This document shows, piece by piece, positions 26,414-35,686 of a stretch of DNA of 64,000 nucleotides. The notes beneath the pieces were generated by a model that saw only the letters and a list, made by a program, of their open reading frames with translations, had not been told where the DNA came from and did not search any database. Positions within the stretch are counted from its first letter, which is position 1, and each line of letters starts with the position of its first letter. A program made the translations under genes and the position numbers. Source of the stretch: Chitinophagaceae bacterium UBA1953 (lineage in GTDB: Bacteria; Bacteroidota; Bacteroidia; Chitinophagales; Chitinophagaceae); assembly GCA_002336115.1 (NCBI GenBank), contig DDEN01000001.1, positions 108,510 through 172,509 of the forward strand, in the 5' to 3' direction.

Positions 26414-29400
26414 TTATGCCAATTCTTGTTTTAGAGGAATCTTCACCTTAACAATGCAGCCATTTCCCGGAGATGTTTGCAGGCTGAATTTGCCATCAAG
26501 AAACTGTACACGCCTGCGAATATTTTCAAGTCCTATGCCTTCTTTTTTTAATGCGGGATCAAATCCTACACCATCGTCTTTAATGGTAAGCTGAACTTTC
26601 GTTTCAATGAGAACAATGTCAATTGAAACTTCAGTAGCTTTTGCATGTTTAAGAATATTGTTGAATTGTTCCTGAACAATTCGGAAGATTGTTGTTTGGA
26701 TGGGGTTGTCAAGATGTTGTTGGATGTCATCAACGTGGATTGAAACTTTCAAAAGTTTCTGGGGATCCATATTTCTGATCATGTTTGTAATACTGTCCTG
26801 TAACTGAAATGCTTCATCAAAAGTTGGAGCAAGCTGGTGCGATAATATTCTCAGTTCCTGAATAGAATCGCTGATATAACTGACCGATCTTGAAAGAATA
26901 TCTGAAACCAGTTCTTTGTTGTTGATTTTTAATCTTGCCATTTCCAGATTTAGCTTTGTTGCCGCAAGTATTTGTTTAATGTTATCGTGCAGTTCCATTC
27001 CTAACTGTGTACGTTCCCGTTCCTGCGCTTCAATAATTGCTTTCAGAATATTTTTTTCATTTTCTTTTGCTTCAGTAACATCCTGCATTGCTCCAATCAT
27101 CCTCGAAACTTTTCCTTCATTGTCGTAAAAAATTGAAATACGGTCAATAATATATTTATATGAGCCATCGGCACAGCGAAACCTGTATTCATCAACAGTA
27201 AACCTTTGTTTTTTATTTGTAACATCGGCCGTAAGGTCTAAAACCCGTTGAATATCGTCGGGATGAACATTCTGTTCCCACCATGTATCAATGTTTTCAA
27301 TTTCGGAAAGATGATAACCAAACATGGAATTTATTCCGTTGTTATAAGATAGTTTATCATGTACAAAATCCTTATCCCATATTGTATCTCTTGTGGCATT
27401 ATTAATAATTTCATATCGCTCTGTGGCAATCCTTATTTGTTCTTCAGCAATCTTATTTGCAGTAATGTCGTTTCTGATACTTAAAAACTGGGTGATTTCA
27501 CCAGATGAATCGAGAAATGGAACTATGGTTGTGTGTACCCAGAAAATACTTCCGTCTTTTGCTTTATTTCTCAATTCTCCCGTCCATACTCTTCCACCTA
27601 AAATGGTTCTCCACAATTCGGTGTACATTTTTTTGGGGTGATAGCCTGAATTGAGAATGCGTTGATTTTTACCAATCAGTTCATCCTTTGTATATTTTGT
27701 AATGCTGCAAAAGTTTTCATTTACGTATGTAATAAGCCCGCTTTTGCTGCTCACATCAACAAGTGATGCCTGATCGATGGCATACTGGTAATCTTTAATG
27801 AGTTTTTCCCTGCTTGCTCTTTCGGTTTCATCATGAATAATAACACTTGCATAAGCTTTTCCACCCGGCGACCGGAAGATTGAATTGCTTACTTCGGCAG
27901 GAAATCTTGTTCCGTCTTTTTTTATAAATGTAAATTCTGATCTGGCTTGTCCTTTCTCTAAAACTTCTTTAATAAAAAATGGGAATTTCGGATCGGTATC
28001 ATCCATCAATTCATTTCGTCTTTTCTTCAGAACCTCTTCTGCCGTATAGCCAAATAAATCACAAACAGATTTGTTGGCATAATAAGTTATGCCATCAGGC
28101 GATCCTAATATAATGCCATCGGGTGTTGTATTAAAAAAAGCATTGGTTATAGCATCTTTCTCAAGCAAAAGAATTTCATGTTCTTTTTTTTGCTTTTCCG
28201 ATTCAATGAATTCCAAACAGCGTCCAATGTCTTCTGTGGCTTCTGTCATTAACCTGGTAACAGACTCATCAAAAAAATCGGGAACATCTGCATATAAGAT
28301 AAAACCACCCACAACTTTACCAAACTTTTTAATTGAAAGAGCAATACCTGAACGGAAACCTCTTTTTAATTGCTCTTCTTTCCAGAGCGAAAGAGTGACA
28401 TCTTTAAAAATATCCTGGCATACATAATATGTTCCATTACGCAAGGCTATACCAGCCGGTCCGTTTCCTTCAGGTATATCATGTATGGAAATTGGTTTCA
28501 TACTGTTTAAATACCCTGTTGTATCTCCTGCCTGGGCAACCGGAATTAAATTCCCGGCTTCATTAACTGTACCAATCCACGCCATTTTAAAGCCTCCGGC
28601 TTCAATTGCTATTTTGCATATTCCATCAAATAACTGTTTCTCTTCGTGTGTATGAATGATGAGCTGGTTTACAAGACTGATAAACTGGTAAAGCGAATTG
28701 GATTTATGTAATTCTTTTGTGCGCTGTTCTACGGTTTCTTCCAGTAACTGATTTGATTCTTTCAGGGCTTCCTCCATTTTTCTGAAAGCAGTAATATCTT
28801 TATTAATAGTAATAATGCCGGTTAATTTTCCATCGTAATCAAAGAAACCTGACTTGGTAACTACAATATTCAGTTTGTTACCGTTTTTTGCAGTTTGAAC
28901 AACTTCTGTTTCAACGGTTTCTCTTCTGTTTAGTCTGTCAAGTATCCCATCTTTTGTGAAATCAAAATATTCGGTTTTCAAAAGTCTGAAAAGCACTTTA
29001 TCAATGACTTCCTGTTTTTCCCACCCATATATTTTTTCTGCTGTTTCATTCCATGAAAGTATTCTCCATTGCAAATCAAGTATTATTACTGCATCAGTTA
29101 CGTTAGAAGTTAAAATGCTGGTGTATTCTCCTGCTTTAATTGTTTTTTTCTCATATTTAATGTTTATCCATATAAGAATAAGGGCTATGAGAATTATTAT
29201 AAGTGCAATAAAAAAATATAACTGACGGTAAATTAGCTGAACAGCCTCTTTTTTTTCATTCTGGTTAAAAACAAGCATCTCCTGTTCATTTTGCTCAATT
29301 TCAGAAAACATTGTTTTAACCGTATTTGTGTAAGTAAAATCAAACTCTTTGTTAAATAAAAACAATGCGGCTTCTTTGTTTTCTCTTTTTCGTAAAGCAA

Positions 29401-29806
29401 TAATACTGTCTAATACAATATTTTTTTTCTCCAGAAAAGAGATTAAAGAGTAATAATTTTTTTTGTGTACAACTGCATTTTCTTTTATAAGCGAATTTGT
29501 TTGATCGATCTGGTTCCTGAGGTTTCTTTTTATATTTTCAGATTTTTCCAGATCACCAGAATGTCCATTAACGAGCAAATTTTTTACAGATGAAGTGCAT
29601 TCATCTGTTAGTTGCTGCAGCTTTTGAATCTGATTGATTTTTTTCTGTGTGTGTTCAATTTCATTTGAAGCAAATTTTGATTGATTTGTTTCAAACGTAA
29701 AGACAATTATAACAACAACTAAAGTTGCGAAAATAATAATAGCTGCTGAAAACAATATTCGTTCAGTCATGCGACTGAATAAAAACAATTTGAACCGTTC
29801 AAACAT
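26414..29806 (-). CDS. Membrane hybrid-sensor-free histidine kinase with four PAS and one GAF domain
   Basis: A 1130-residue sensor kinase. Transmembrane helix 1 is at about residues 17-38 and helix 2 at about 195-214, enclosing a helical extracytoplasmic sensor (CHASE3-like, about 39-190). The cytoplasmic part has PAS 1 (about 225-345), a GAF-like domain (about 375-515), and PAS 2-4 (about 530-900), the last with the WWEQNVHPDD motif of PAS_3. The dimerisation region carries the phospho-acceptor His940 in ELHDNIKQ, of the HisKA_3 (NarX/DesK) class, followed by a HATPase domain with NNILKHA, DDGVGFD and GIGLENI. No receiver domain is fused and no response regulator lies next to it, so it is an orphan kinase. 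Its expected partner would be a NarL-type regulator elsewhere; 41891-42502 is a candidate only by class. Confidence 0.9.
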   Translation of the reverse strand: MFERFKLFLFSRMTERILFSAAIIIFATLVVVIIVFTFETNQSKFASNEIEHTQKKINQIQKLQQLTDECTSSVKNLLVNGHSGDLEKSENIKRNLRNQIDQTNSLIKENAVVHKKNYYSLISFLEKKNIVLDSIIALRKRENKEAALFLFNKEFDFTYTNTVKTMFSEIEQNEQEMLVFNQNEKKEAVQLIYRQLYFFIALIIILIALILIWINIKYEKKTIKAGEYTSILTSNVTDAVIILDLQWRILSWNETAEKIYGWEKQEVIDKVLFRLLKTEYFDFTKDGILDRLNRRETVETEVVQTAKNGNKLNIVVTKSGFFDYDGKLTGIITINKDITAFRKMEEALKESNQLLEETVEQRTKELHKSNSLYQFISLVNQLIIHTHEEKQLFDGICKIAIEAGGFKMAWIGTVNEAGNLIPVAQAGDTTGYLNSMKPISIHDIPEGNGPAGIALRNGTYYVCQDIFKDVTLSLWKEEQLKRGFRSGIALSIKKFGKVVGGFILYADVPDFFDESVTRLMTEATEDIGRCLEFIESEKQKKEHEILLLEKDAITNAFFNTTPDGIILGSPDGITYYANKSVCDLFGYTAEEVLKKRRNELMDDTDPKFPFFIKEVLEKGQARSEFTFIKKDGTRFPAEVSNSIFRSPGGKAYASVIIHDETERASREKLIKDYQYAIDQASLVDVSSKSGLITYVNENFCSITKYTKDELIGKNQRILNSGYHPKKMYTELWRTILGGRVWTGELRNKAKDGSIFWVHTTIVPFLDSSGEITQFLSIRNDITANKIAEEQIRIATERYEIINNATRDTIWDKDFVHDKLSYNNGINSMFGYHLSEIENIDTWWEQNVHPDDIQRVLDLTADVTNKKQRFTVDEYRFRCADGSYKYIIDRISIFYDNEGKVSRMIGAMQDVTEAKENEKNILKAIIEAQERERTQLGMELHDNIKQILAATKLNLEMARLKINNKELVSDILSRSVSYISDSIQELRILSHQLAPTFDEAFQLQDSITNMIRNMDPQKLLKVSIHVDDIQQHLDNPIQTTIFRIVQEQFNNILKHAKATEVSIDIVLIETKVQLTIKDDGVGFDPALKKEGIGLENIRRRVQFLDGKFSLQTSPGNGCIVKVKIPLKQELA

Positions 29807-30258
29807 GATAAGGCTTTAAAATGTTTTTTTTAGGTAGCGGGATTTTTTTAATATTTTATTTCCGCATAAAGATCAGTTAAAATAACCACATTGTTTTTTT
29901 ATAACTGAAATTAATGCGAGTTCATTTTTTTTACTGCATTTTTAATTGCTTAACAAACCGAAATCAGCCTTTTTTAAGTAAAAAAAATGATGTTGGGCAT
30001 CATGGCGATGTTTTTTTTAAATGCTTGATGGTAAAGGGTTTCGGCTTTTCAATCTGGAATTTAAGGCCATAAAATGAGTTGATATATGGTTTTTCCATAA
30101 AAAAAACCGACTGTACTTTTGTGTTGTCAATGCAGAAATACAGAACTGCAGACAGATAAATAACCCGGAGTTTATTTTATCCCGCCTTGCTTGCTTCATC
30201 GATACTTGCTCATAGAAAATTTTTTAGTAAACAAGAATTAGTGAATATTAAAATTTGA
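29807..30258. other. 452-nt divergent intergenic region
   Basis: No gene is visible between the histidine kinase (minus) and the small secreted protein (plus). The stretch is very AT-rich with many T runs. A -7-like TACTTTTG lies at 30114-30121, without a clear -33 partner; if used, it would give a leader of about 130 nt before 30259. Short ORFs here have no recognisable features. Confidence 0.5.
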
Positions 30259-30657
30259 ATGAAAATGAAAACAACAGTGAAAAATGCAGTACTTGGTTTA
30301 ATGACCGTTTTAATTGTAGCAACAGGTTTCACAGCAACTGCTGGTGAAGTAGTAACAGGCGCAGAATTAATTTCAGTAGGTAAACTGAACAACCAGCCGG
30401 TATTTCAGCTTAACCTCCACAATAAAGTAAATGGCAAATATGCAGTGGTGGTTAAAGATCAGTTTGGAGAAGTTCTTTACCAGGAAATTCTTACAGGTGT
30501 AAACATCAGCCGTAACTTTCAGTTAGATACTGATGAACTTGGCGGAGTTGATGTACGTTTTGAAATTGTTGATATGAAGGGAAGTTCTTCTTCAACAGTA
30601 TTCAATGTAAAAAACAACATGCGTATTGTTACCGAAACAGAAATAGTTAAGGGTTAA
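30259..30657 (+). CDS. Small secreted protein of unknown function
   Basis: A 132-residue protein with a clear signal peptide (about residues 1-28, ending FTATAGE). The mature part is predicted to be mostly beta-strand (PVFQLNLHNKVNGKYAVVVKDQFGEVLYQE, then VRFEIVDMKG). This alternating pattern suggests a single small Ig-like or C-terminal-sorting-like beta-sandwich, but I do not recognise a named family. No Cys or catalytic motif is visible. The gene stands alone with its own strong terminator and a long upstream region, as expected of a separately regulated and possibly highly expressed exported protein. An ATG 6 nt later is an alternative start. Confidence 0.8.
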   Translation: MKMKTTVKNAVLGLMTVLIVATGFTATAGEVVTGAELISVGKLNNQPVFQLNLHNKVNGKYAVVVKDQFGEVLYQEILTGVNISRNFQLDTDELGGVDVRFEIVDMKGSSSSTVFNVKNNMRIVTETEIVKG

Positions 30658-30678
30658 AATTAAGTGCCAATTTTGTAA

Positions 30679-30711
30679 AACGGGGTGCCTTAGGCACCCC
30701 GTTCTTTTTTT
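30679..30711 (+). terminator. Strong rho-independent terminator
   Basis: Perfect 11-bp GC-rich stem AACGGGGTGCC / GGCACCCCGTT (30679-30689 and 30693-30703) with loop TTA and then CTTTTTTT. It ends the small secreted protein gene, 21 nt after its stop codon. Confidence 0.95.
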
Positions 30712-30725
30712 AATTGACTCTTATA

Positions 30726-31019
30726 TTACATAAAGAATTTAGCATAAAGAATCATTAAACCGTACATCAGCGTCATTATAAAAATACCAATTGCAGTTTT
30801 ATCTCTTTTACTGTTAATAAACAGCGTAAACAAAACAATATTTGAAATAAGGCAAAGGCTTCCTACAGCAGTAAGCAAAGCTTTGGTTTTAAAAAAGTAT
30901 TCTGTAAACTCACCAAAGCTGATGGAAGGTGATTTCACATAATAATAAATAACCAGCCCAAGTACAGGGGCCAAAGCGCCAAGGGCAATTCCGAAAGGAA
31001 TTTTATCAAGTTTCAGCAT
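30726..31019 (-). CDS. Small integral membrane protein, translationally coupled to surE
   Basis: A 97-residue protein with three hydrophobic segments (about 10-28, 47-68, 74-95), the first containing PFGIALGALAPVLGLVIYYYV. It is probably an inner-membrane protein of unknown function. Its ATG overlaps the surE stop codon by one base (TGATG), so it is translated from the surE message. It has no motif I recognise; the conserved-looking first helix resembles small Bacteroidota membrane proteins found beside surE, but the function is unknown. Confidence 0.8.
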   Translation of the reverse strand: MLKLDKIPFGIALGALAPVLGLVIYYYVKSPSISFGEFTEYFFKTKALLTAVGSLCLISNIVLFTLFINSKRDKTAIGIFIMTLMYGLMILYAKFFM

Positions 31020-31825
31020 CAGAATTTGAATTTAGTTTCTAATTTTTTCTTTAATGTGTGGTTTGTAAGATCAAATTGAACGGGAACTACACTAACAAAA
31101 TTGTGTTCAAGCGCCCAAACATCGGTATCTTTTCCCTTATCAAAATTTTTAAACTCACCTGTAAGCCAATAATAATTTCTGCCTGCCGGATCTTTTCGCT
31201 GGTGAAATTCTTCTACATATTTTGCATAAGCCTGGCGGCAGATTTTTATTCCGTTAATTAAATCGGCATCTACATTTGGAATATTCACATTCAGGCAAAG
31301 ATGTTTATCCAGGTTTCCTGATTTTAATACCTGCTCAACAATCTTACGTGCATAAATTTTACTAGCCCCGAAATCGGCTTCCATGCTAAAGTTGAGCAGT
31401 GAAAAACCAATGGAGGGAATACTTTCAATACTTGCCTCAATTGCAGCGCTCATAGTGCCGCTGTAAATAACGTTAATGCTGTGGTTGGCACCATGGTTTA
31501 TGCCACTGAGACAAATATCTGGCTTGCCATGCAAAACTTTATCAACAGCCAGTTTTACACAATCTACAGGGGTACCACTGGTTTGCCATGTTTCAACCCC
31601 ATCCATAATATGCAATTGCTGCATTCTGAGAGGAGAGCCGATTGTAATGGCATGCCCCATGCCGCTTTGCGGTTTATCGGGTGCCACAATTACCACTTTT
31701 CCCAAATCTTTTACAGCTTCGGCCAAGTTGCGTATGCCGGGAGCAGTTACCCCGTCATCGTTAGTAATCAGAATTACAGGGGGCTCTTTTTTTACTTTGG
31801 CTTTTGCTTTTTTTACCCTGACCAT
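31019..31825 (-). CDS. surE: 5'/3'-nucleotidase SurE
   Basis: Metal-dependent phosphatase that removes phosphate from nucleoside monophosphates and is linked to survival and stress. The metal-binding start motif ILITNDDGVTAPGI, then VVAPDKPQSGMGHAIT, TSGTPVDCVKLA, and GINHGANHSINVIYSGTMSAAIE are all present. An ATG at 31825 (MVRVKKAKAK) is chosen; it adds a 20-residue Lys-rich N-terminal extension before the core. Starts at 31864 (ATG) or further upstream are possible but lengthen an already atypical N-terminus. The basic extension is odd for SurE. The stop overlaps the start of the downstream membrane protein gene. Confidence 0.95.
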   Translation of the reverse strand: MVRVKKAKAKVKKEPPVILITNDDGVTAPGIRNLAEAVKDLGKVVIVAPDKPQSGMGHAITIGSPLRMQQLHIMDGVETWQTSGTPVDCVKLAVDKVLHGKPDICLSGINHGANHSINVIYSGTMSAAIEASIESIPSIGFSLLNFSMEADFGASKIYARKIVEQVLKSGNLDKHLCLNVNIPNVDADLINGIKICRQAYAKYVEEFHQRKDPAGRNYYWLTGEFKNFDKGKDTDVWALEHNFVSVVPVQFDLTNHTLKKKLETKFKF

Positions 31826-31976
31826 ATTTGCTTTTTTAATTATGAATGCACCTGTTTGGTACATGCGGCACAAATATAAAAGTTTGGCATCATCGCATCG
31901 TTAAAAAAGAAACAGAAAGGCTAAATAGTTTTTTATATAATCTTTTTTTAGACGTATATTTAATGAAACGATTGTT

Positions 31977-32435
31977 ATGCGTACTGTTTCTGACATTTTG
32001 AAAAATAAGCCATCTGTGTTTAACATTATTGATCCTGATGCAAAAATCATTGATGCACTGCACATGATGAATTCAGTAAACCTCAGTTATCTTGTTGTAA
32101 AAAAGAACGATGTATTCCAGGGAGTATTTTCTGAAAGGGATTACAGCCGCAATGTAATTTTAAGAGGATTACATAGTGATTCATCTCTTGTAAAGGATGC
32201 AATGAGTGTTTCATTTCCTTCTGTAGGGATGGATGAAACTGTTGAGTCGTGCATGAAACTTCTTAACAGCCATAAATTAAGATACCTCCTGGTATTTGAC
32301 AACAAACACTTTAAGGGCGTAATTACTATTAATGATGTGTTGCGTGAAGTGATTGCCAATAAAGAACTTGTATTTGACGATAATCTTGTTCTGGCTTTTA
32401 AAGAAAGCGCTGACCTCAAGGATAAGATTTTCTAA
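31977..32435 (+). CDS. CBS-domain-pair protein
   Basis: A 152-residue cytoplasmic protein made of two CBS domains (about residues 8-65 and 75-130), which together form a Bateman module that usually binds adenosine nucleotides. The N-terminal part has LVVKKNDVFQGVFSERDYSRNVILRG and the second YLLVFDNKHFKGVITINDVLR. There is no fused catalytic domain, so it is a stand-alone regulator or sensor of energy state. It is divergent from surE (about 150 nt between starts) and convergent with the following secreted protein. What it regulates cannot be read from sequence. Confidence 0.9.
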   Translation: MRTVSDILKNKPSVFNIIDPDAKIIDALHMMNSVNLSYLVVKKNDVFQGVFSERDYSRNVILRGLHSDSSLVKDAMSVSFPSVGMDETVESCMKLLNSHKLRYLLVFDNKHFKGVITINDVLREVIANKELVFDDNLVLAFKESADLKDKIF

Positions 32436-32459
32436 AACAAAACGTACATAACCACCATT

Positions 32460-33527
32460 TTATTTAGTGTCAAGCAGAGCTTCGAGGCTTTGTACATCTA
32501 TTGCTTTTGAAAATTGATAAAAGCTTAGGATGTCGGTGTACCTGTTTTCGTCATGAATATATGTTTGGGGATTAAATCCCTGAATAAATATATCCTTGTT
32601 TACAGTAAGCGATATTATTTGTATTGACGTACGGGGGATTTTTTTATCAAAGAAATCGGGATTAAATCTCATATAAGGTCTTTCGTTAGGTGAAACGGTT
32701 ATGAGCGAAGCGGGATTTTCTCCATTGTATGCCGGCATTTTGAGTTGCTCCTGGGTAAAGCCTTTTTTCTCCTGCAGAATCATATCAAGAAATAATGAAT
32801 TTCCTTCTTTTTCAGAGTTGAGAGTCCAGTATTTGATCTGCAGATCAAAGTATTCGCCTGCTGTAACAGGTACCCAGTATGGTTTGCCCGGGCTTGCTAT
32901 TACCATTATTCCGTTTCCATAAATTGTGGTATAGTCATCAATCTTTTTTAATATTTCCGGTGCCTGAAATACTTCGTTCATTTTTTCAGAAGCATCGTCA
33001 AGAGGGTTTCTTTTGTCAATAGCCTCTACTATTTTAACACCTGCTACAGTACTTTCAAGGTAATTAATCCATGCAGTTACATGCTCAACTTCAATACAGT
33101 CTTTACGCAGATTGCCAGTTGCAATTTCACGGGATAATGGACAGAAGCGGATAACCAATTCTGAAGCTGGTATTTTTCCAGAAAGGTTTGCAGGATTGTA
33201 TTTATATCGAAACATGTTAGCATAAATTCCGGCTGTAACGGTTGCTTCGTAACCAACCGGATTTTGAGTAACCGGATTTTTGTGCAATGTTTCAAGTACT
33301 GAATTAATTTTCTTTTTAAATATAGATAATTCGGCAGCAGAGAGAACATAATTGGCATCGCTTCTGTAACCACCTTTTGATTCGTTGAGGTAAGTGTATG
33401 TCCATTTTCCCGGTGCATCGGGATCATATTTGTATTTTGATTGTGAGGTTGAAGTAAAAGGCAGCATTGCAACTGATGTAAATAACGTTGCTGCATAAAC
33501 TGTGATTTTAGGGAAAAGGTGATTCAT
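32460..33527 (-). CDS. Secreted protein of unknown function (last gene of the exported-protein cluster)
   Basis: A 355-residue protein with an N-terminal leader (about residues 1-29, ending TSTSQ), so it is exported. It has no domain I recognise. Visible features: an N-terminal region beginning KYDPDAPGKWTYTYLNES, an alpha-rich ELSIFKKKINSVLETLHKNP segment, two Cys (about 134 and 146), and a C-terminal beta-rich half with PYMRFNPDFFDKKIPRTSIQ. It is the last of eight co-oriented exported genes; the gap from the upstream CsgG/LpoB-like gene is 43 nt. The conserved neighbourhood suggests a shared cell-surface process rather than an isolated function. Confidence 0.75.
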   Translation of the reverse strand: MNHLFPKITVYAATLFTSVAMLPFTSTSQSKYKYDPDAPGKWTYTYLNESKGGYRSDANYVLSAAELSIFKKKINSVLETLHKNPVTQNPVGYEATVTAGIYANMFRYKYNPANLSGKIPASELVIRFCPLSREIATGNLRKDCIEVEHVTAWINYLESTVAGVKIVEAIDKRNPLDDASEKMNEVFQAPEILKKIDDYTTIYGNGIMVIASPGKPYWVPVTAGEYFDLQIKYWTLNSEKEGNSLFLDMILQEKKGFTQEQLKMPAYNGENPASLITVSPNERPYMRFNPDFFDKKIPRTSIQIISLTVNKDIFIQGFNPQTYIHDENRYTDILSFYQFSKAIDVQSLEALLDTK

Positions 33528-33570
33528 TTTTTTATTTAAAATTTGTTATGTAAATATTTGTGTGCAATTT

Positions 33571-34704
33571 TTATTGACGGGATAAACTGAAATTAATTTT
33601 TACTGTAGTTTTTTCTTTGCCCTGCGATAAATCTTTGCTTTCATTCTGGCTTAAAACTTTATCTTCAGTTGTGCCTTTATATGGGCCTAAAACAATTTTC
33701 AGCGGAACTTCAATTTCATTGTTTCGTGGTTCTTTGGGTTTTTCTTCTTTGCCATCTGCGCAAGGTGCATTTACTTTTTTATCTACGGTGGTTTTCATTT
33801 TTCCTTTTTGCGATGTGGCTTCTACTAAAATATGATATGTGCCATCAGTAAGAAAAACAATTTTTATTCTGCAATCAGCCGTTTTTTGTCCTTCAGAAAC
33901 ACTTTCATTTGATAACCCGTTTGTTTTAGCTTCCACATCCTTCTTCTCATTAATCTGTGCAATAACTTTCTGTCCATTGGGGCATATGTAGCAAGGGTTA
34001 TTAATAGTTGTTTCTGTATTTTCATTCAAATCATAGCTTACGTCTCCATCGCCTTTTCTGAGCCCGTTTTTATTAAGTTCCCATTTAAGATTTGATTTCG
34101 ATTTTACTTTGATTTGCGTTGTTATAATGCCATTATCGCAAATTGCAGAGCTACTGGTTGTTTCTTCTTTTTCACTCTCAACTTCAATTGTTACTTTTCC
34201 TGTGTATGCGCATATTTCATATTCCTTTAAATCATCTACTAACTTTTTTGCCACTTTTTCCATAGCACTTAGTCCCGCTGATCCATGTGCTGCTGTTTCT
34301 GTTGCACGGGCAAGTGTTTTTGTTTTTTTTGAATCCATGCAAAAGGCTGTAATAATTGCTGTGTTATTTTTTACTGTTACTTTTAAACTTACAAGGTATT
34401 CGCACCCCATTGATCCGGCAATATTTGACAATGCGTTATCATCTCCTGTACCAAGTAATTGTTTCATTCTTTCAAGTTCAAGCAGCGATCTTACGGCTGA
34501 AATACTGTTTATTTCTATACATGGAAACGTTTTTTCAAGATTATTTGACACCAATGTTTCAAAATAACCCAGATAGGCTTCTGCTAATTTTCCTCCCTCA
34601 TCGCCCGAGGCGGAAGTTTGAATAAAGAACTTCGGTTTTGCAGCTTCAGAATAAAATGTTACTGTTATTGTAAAGAGAAACAACAGCATTAAAAAACGTG
34701 TCAT
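33571..34704 (-). CDS. Exported protein with possible CsgG/LpoB-like N-terminal domain
   Basis: A 377-residue protein with a leader (about residues 1-21). Residues about 28-165 look like the alpha/beta fold of LpoB/CsgG proteins: a region reading LVSNNLEKTFPCIEINSISAVRSLLELERMKQLLG, then IAGSMGCEYLVSLKVTVKNNTAIITAFCMDSKKTKTLARA. This is the usual order of a helix, a Leu-rich helix and paired beta strands, but the match is by pattern only. The C-terminal half is beta-rich with Cys residues (NPCYICPNGQ) and a charged, Lys/Glu-rich linker near 318-330. Its first 4 nt overlap the end of the LRR gene (ATGA), so the two are translationally coupled. Confidence 0.75.
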   Translation of the reverse strand: MTRFLMLLFLFTITVTFYSEAAKPKFFIQTSASGDEGGKLAEAYLGYFETLVSNNLEKTFPCIEINSISAVRSLLELERMKQLLGTGDDNALSNIAGSMGCEYLVSLKVTVKNNTAIITAFCMDSKKTKTLARATETAAHGSAGLSAMEKVAKKLVDDLKEYEICAYTGKVTIEVESEKEETTSSSAICDNGIITTQIKVKSKSNLKWELNKNGLRKGDGDVSYDLNENTETTINNPCYICPNGQKVIAQINEKKDVEAKTNGLSNESVSEGQKTADCRIKIVFLTDGTYHILVEATSQKGKMKTTVDKKVNAPCADGKEEKPKEPRNNEIEVPLKIVLGPYKGTTEDKVLSQNESKDLSQGKEKTTVKINFSLSRQ

Positions 34705-35681
34705 TTTGTAAGTATTTGGCAGTTTTTGTTTAACTGTAATAACCTTGATATTTCAGTTTCAGGAATGTTTGTTTTGGCAATGCCCAAAGTATCAAGATGA
34801 ATTAATGAATTGAGGACTGGTTCAAGCGTTTGAACCGGATTCATATCTATATACAGTTTCTTTAAAAATTGTAGTGAACTTATTTGTGCTGGTAAGTGTT
34901 CAATCTGGTTATTGTATAAGGCCAGAAGGTTGAGATTTTTAAATGTGCCGATTTTTGCCGGAACTGTTTTTACAAAATACCTGAAGTTAATAATGTAAAG
35001 CTCTTCCAGTGGATAAGCTGCCGCCTTTGCCAGTATATCATTTAAGTTTACAGCAGCGCCATTTTTGCCTCCTGTAACTACAAGGGTTTTTATTGATTTG
35101 TAATGTTCCATCTGGTCGATAAGTAACTGAGCAGTTGGTGATGACAGGTCAATGACCAATATCTTTTTTTCGTCAAGGTAATCTGTATTGGAAGCAGTTG
35201 GAGATTCATCATCTTTAAACTCTTGCACAATTTCTTCCCGCAATGGTTTGGCTAATAAAACCGGCGCACTTTTTCCTGATGACCCTGCTCCCCATATTTG
35301 TGTATAAACATCCACCTTGTGTTTCATCATTTCCATTTGCAGCTCATTCATTTTGTTCCCATCTTCATTACTTCCATCATCGGTATCTTGATTATTGTTG
35401 TTGCTGCCACTCTGGTTTTGTGATGGTGCTGTTGTTGCAGCCGCAAGCTGTTTCATTAGTTCTTTTATTTTTTCATTAGCTTTCTTTGCTTCTTCAGGGT
35501 TATCCCAGTTTGTTGTCTGGCGAATTTTTGCCATCTGCTGCCTTATTTGTGTTACTTTATTCTGATTGCTATTTTGCGAAAAAGAGAAATCAGCAATAAA
35601 AAGCAAACTCAGCAAAAGAACTATCTTCAGGCATGTAGTTAGCAGAAATGAAAAAACATGATTGCTTCCCGAATTCTTCAT
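34701..35681 (-). CDS. Exported leucine-rich repeat protein
   Basis: A 326-residue protein with a hydrophobic leader (about residues 12-36, ending DFSFSQ). A helical, Gln/Lys-rich stretch (IRQQMAKIRQTTNW, about 40-90) is followed by a Ser/Asn/Gln-rich low-complexity linker. Residues about 170-326 carry leucine-rich repeats: YPLEELYIINFRYF, FKNLNLLALYNNQIEHLPAQI, LQFLKKLYIDMNP, LIHLDTLGIAKTNI. LRRs generally mediate protein-protein contacts, so it may bind another member of this cluster. It ends by overlapping the next gene by 4 nt and starts 5 nt after the coiled-coil gene, which indicates tight cotranscription. Confidence 0.85.
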   Translation of the reverse strand: MKNSGSNHVFSFLLTTCLKIVLLLSLLFIADFSFSQNSNQNKVTQIRQQMAKIRQTTNWDNPEEAKKANEKIKELMKQLAAATTAPSQNQSGSNNNNQDTDDGSNEDGNKMNELQMEMMKHKVDVYTQIWGAGSSGKSAPVLLAKPLREEIVQEFKDDESPTASNTDYLDEKKILVIDLSSPTAQLLIDQMEHYKSIKTLVVTGGKNGAAVNLNDILAKAAAYPLEELYIINFRYFVKTVPAKIGTFKNLNLLALYNNQIEHLPAQISSLQFLKKLYIDMNPVQTLEPVLNSLIHLDTLGIAKTNIPETEISRLLQLNKNCQILTK

Positions 35682-35686
35682 TTTCT

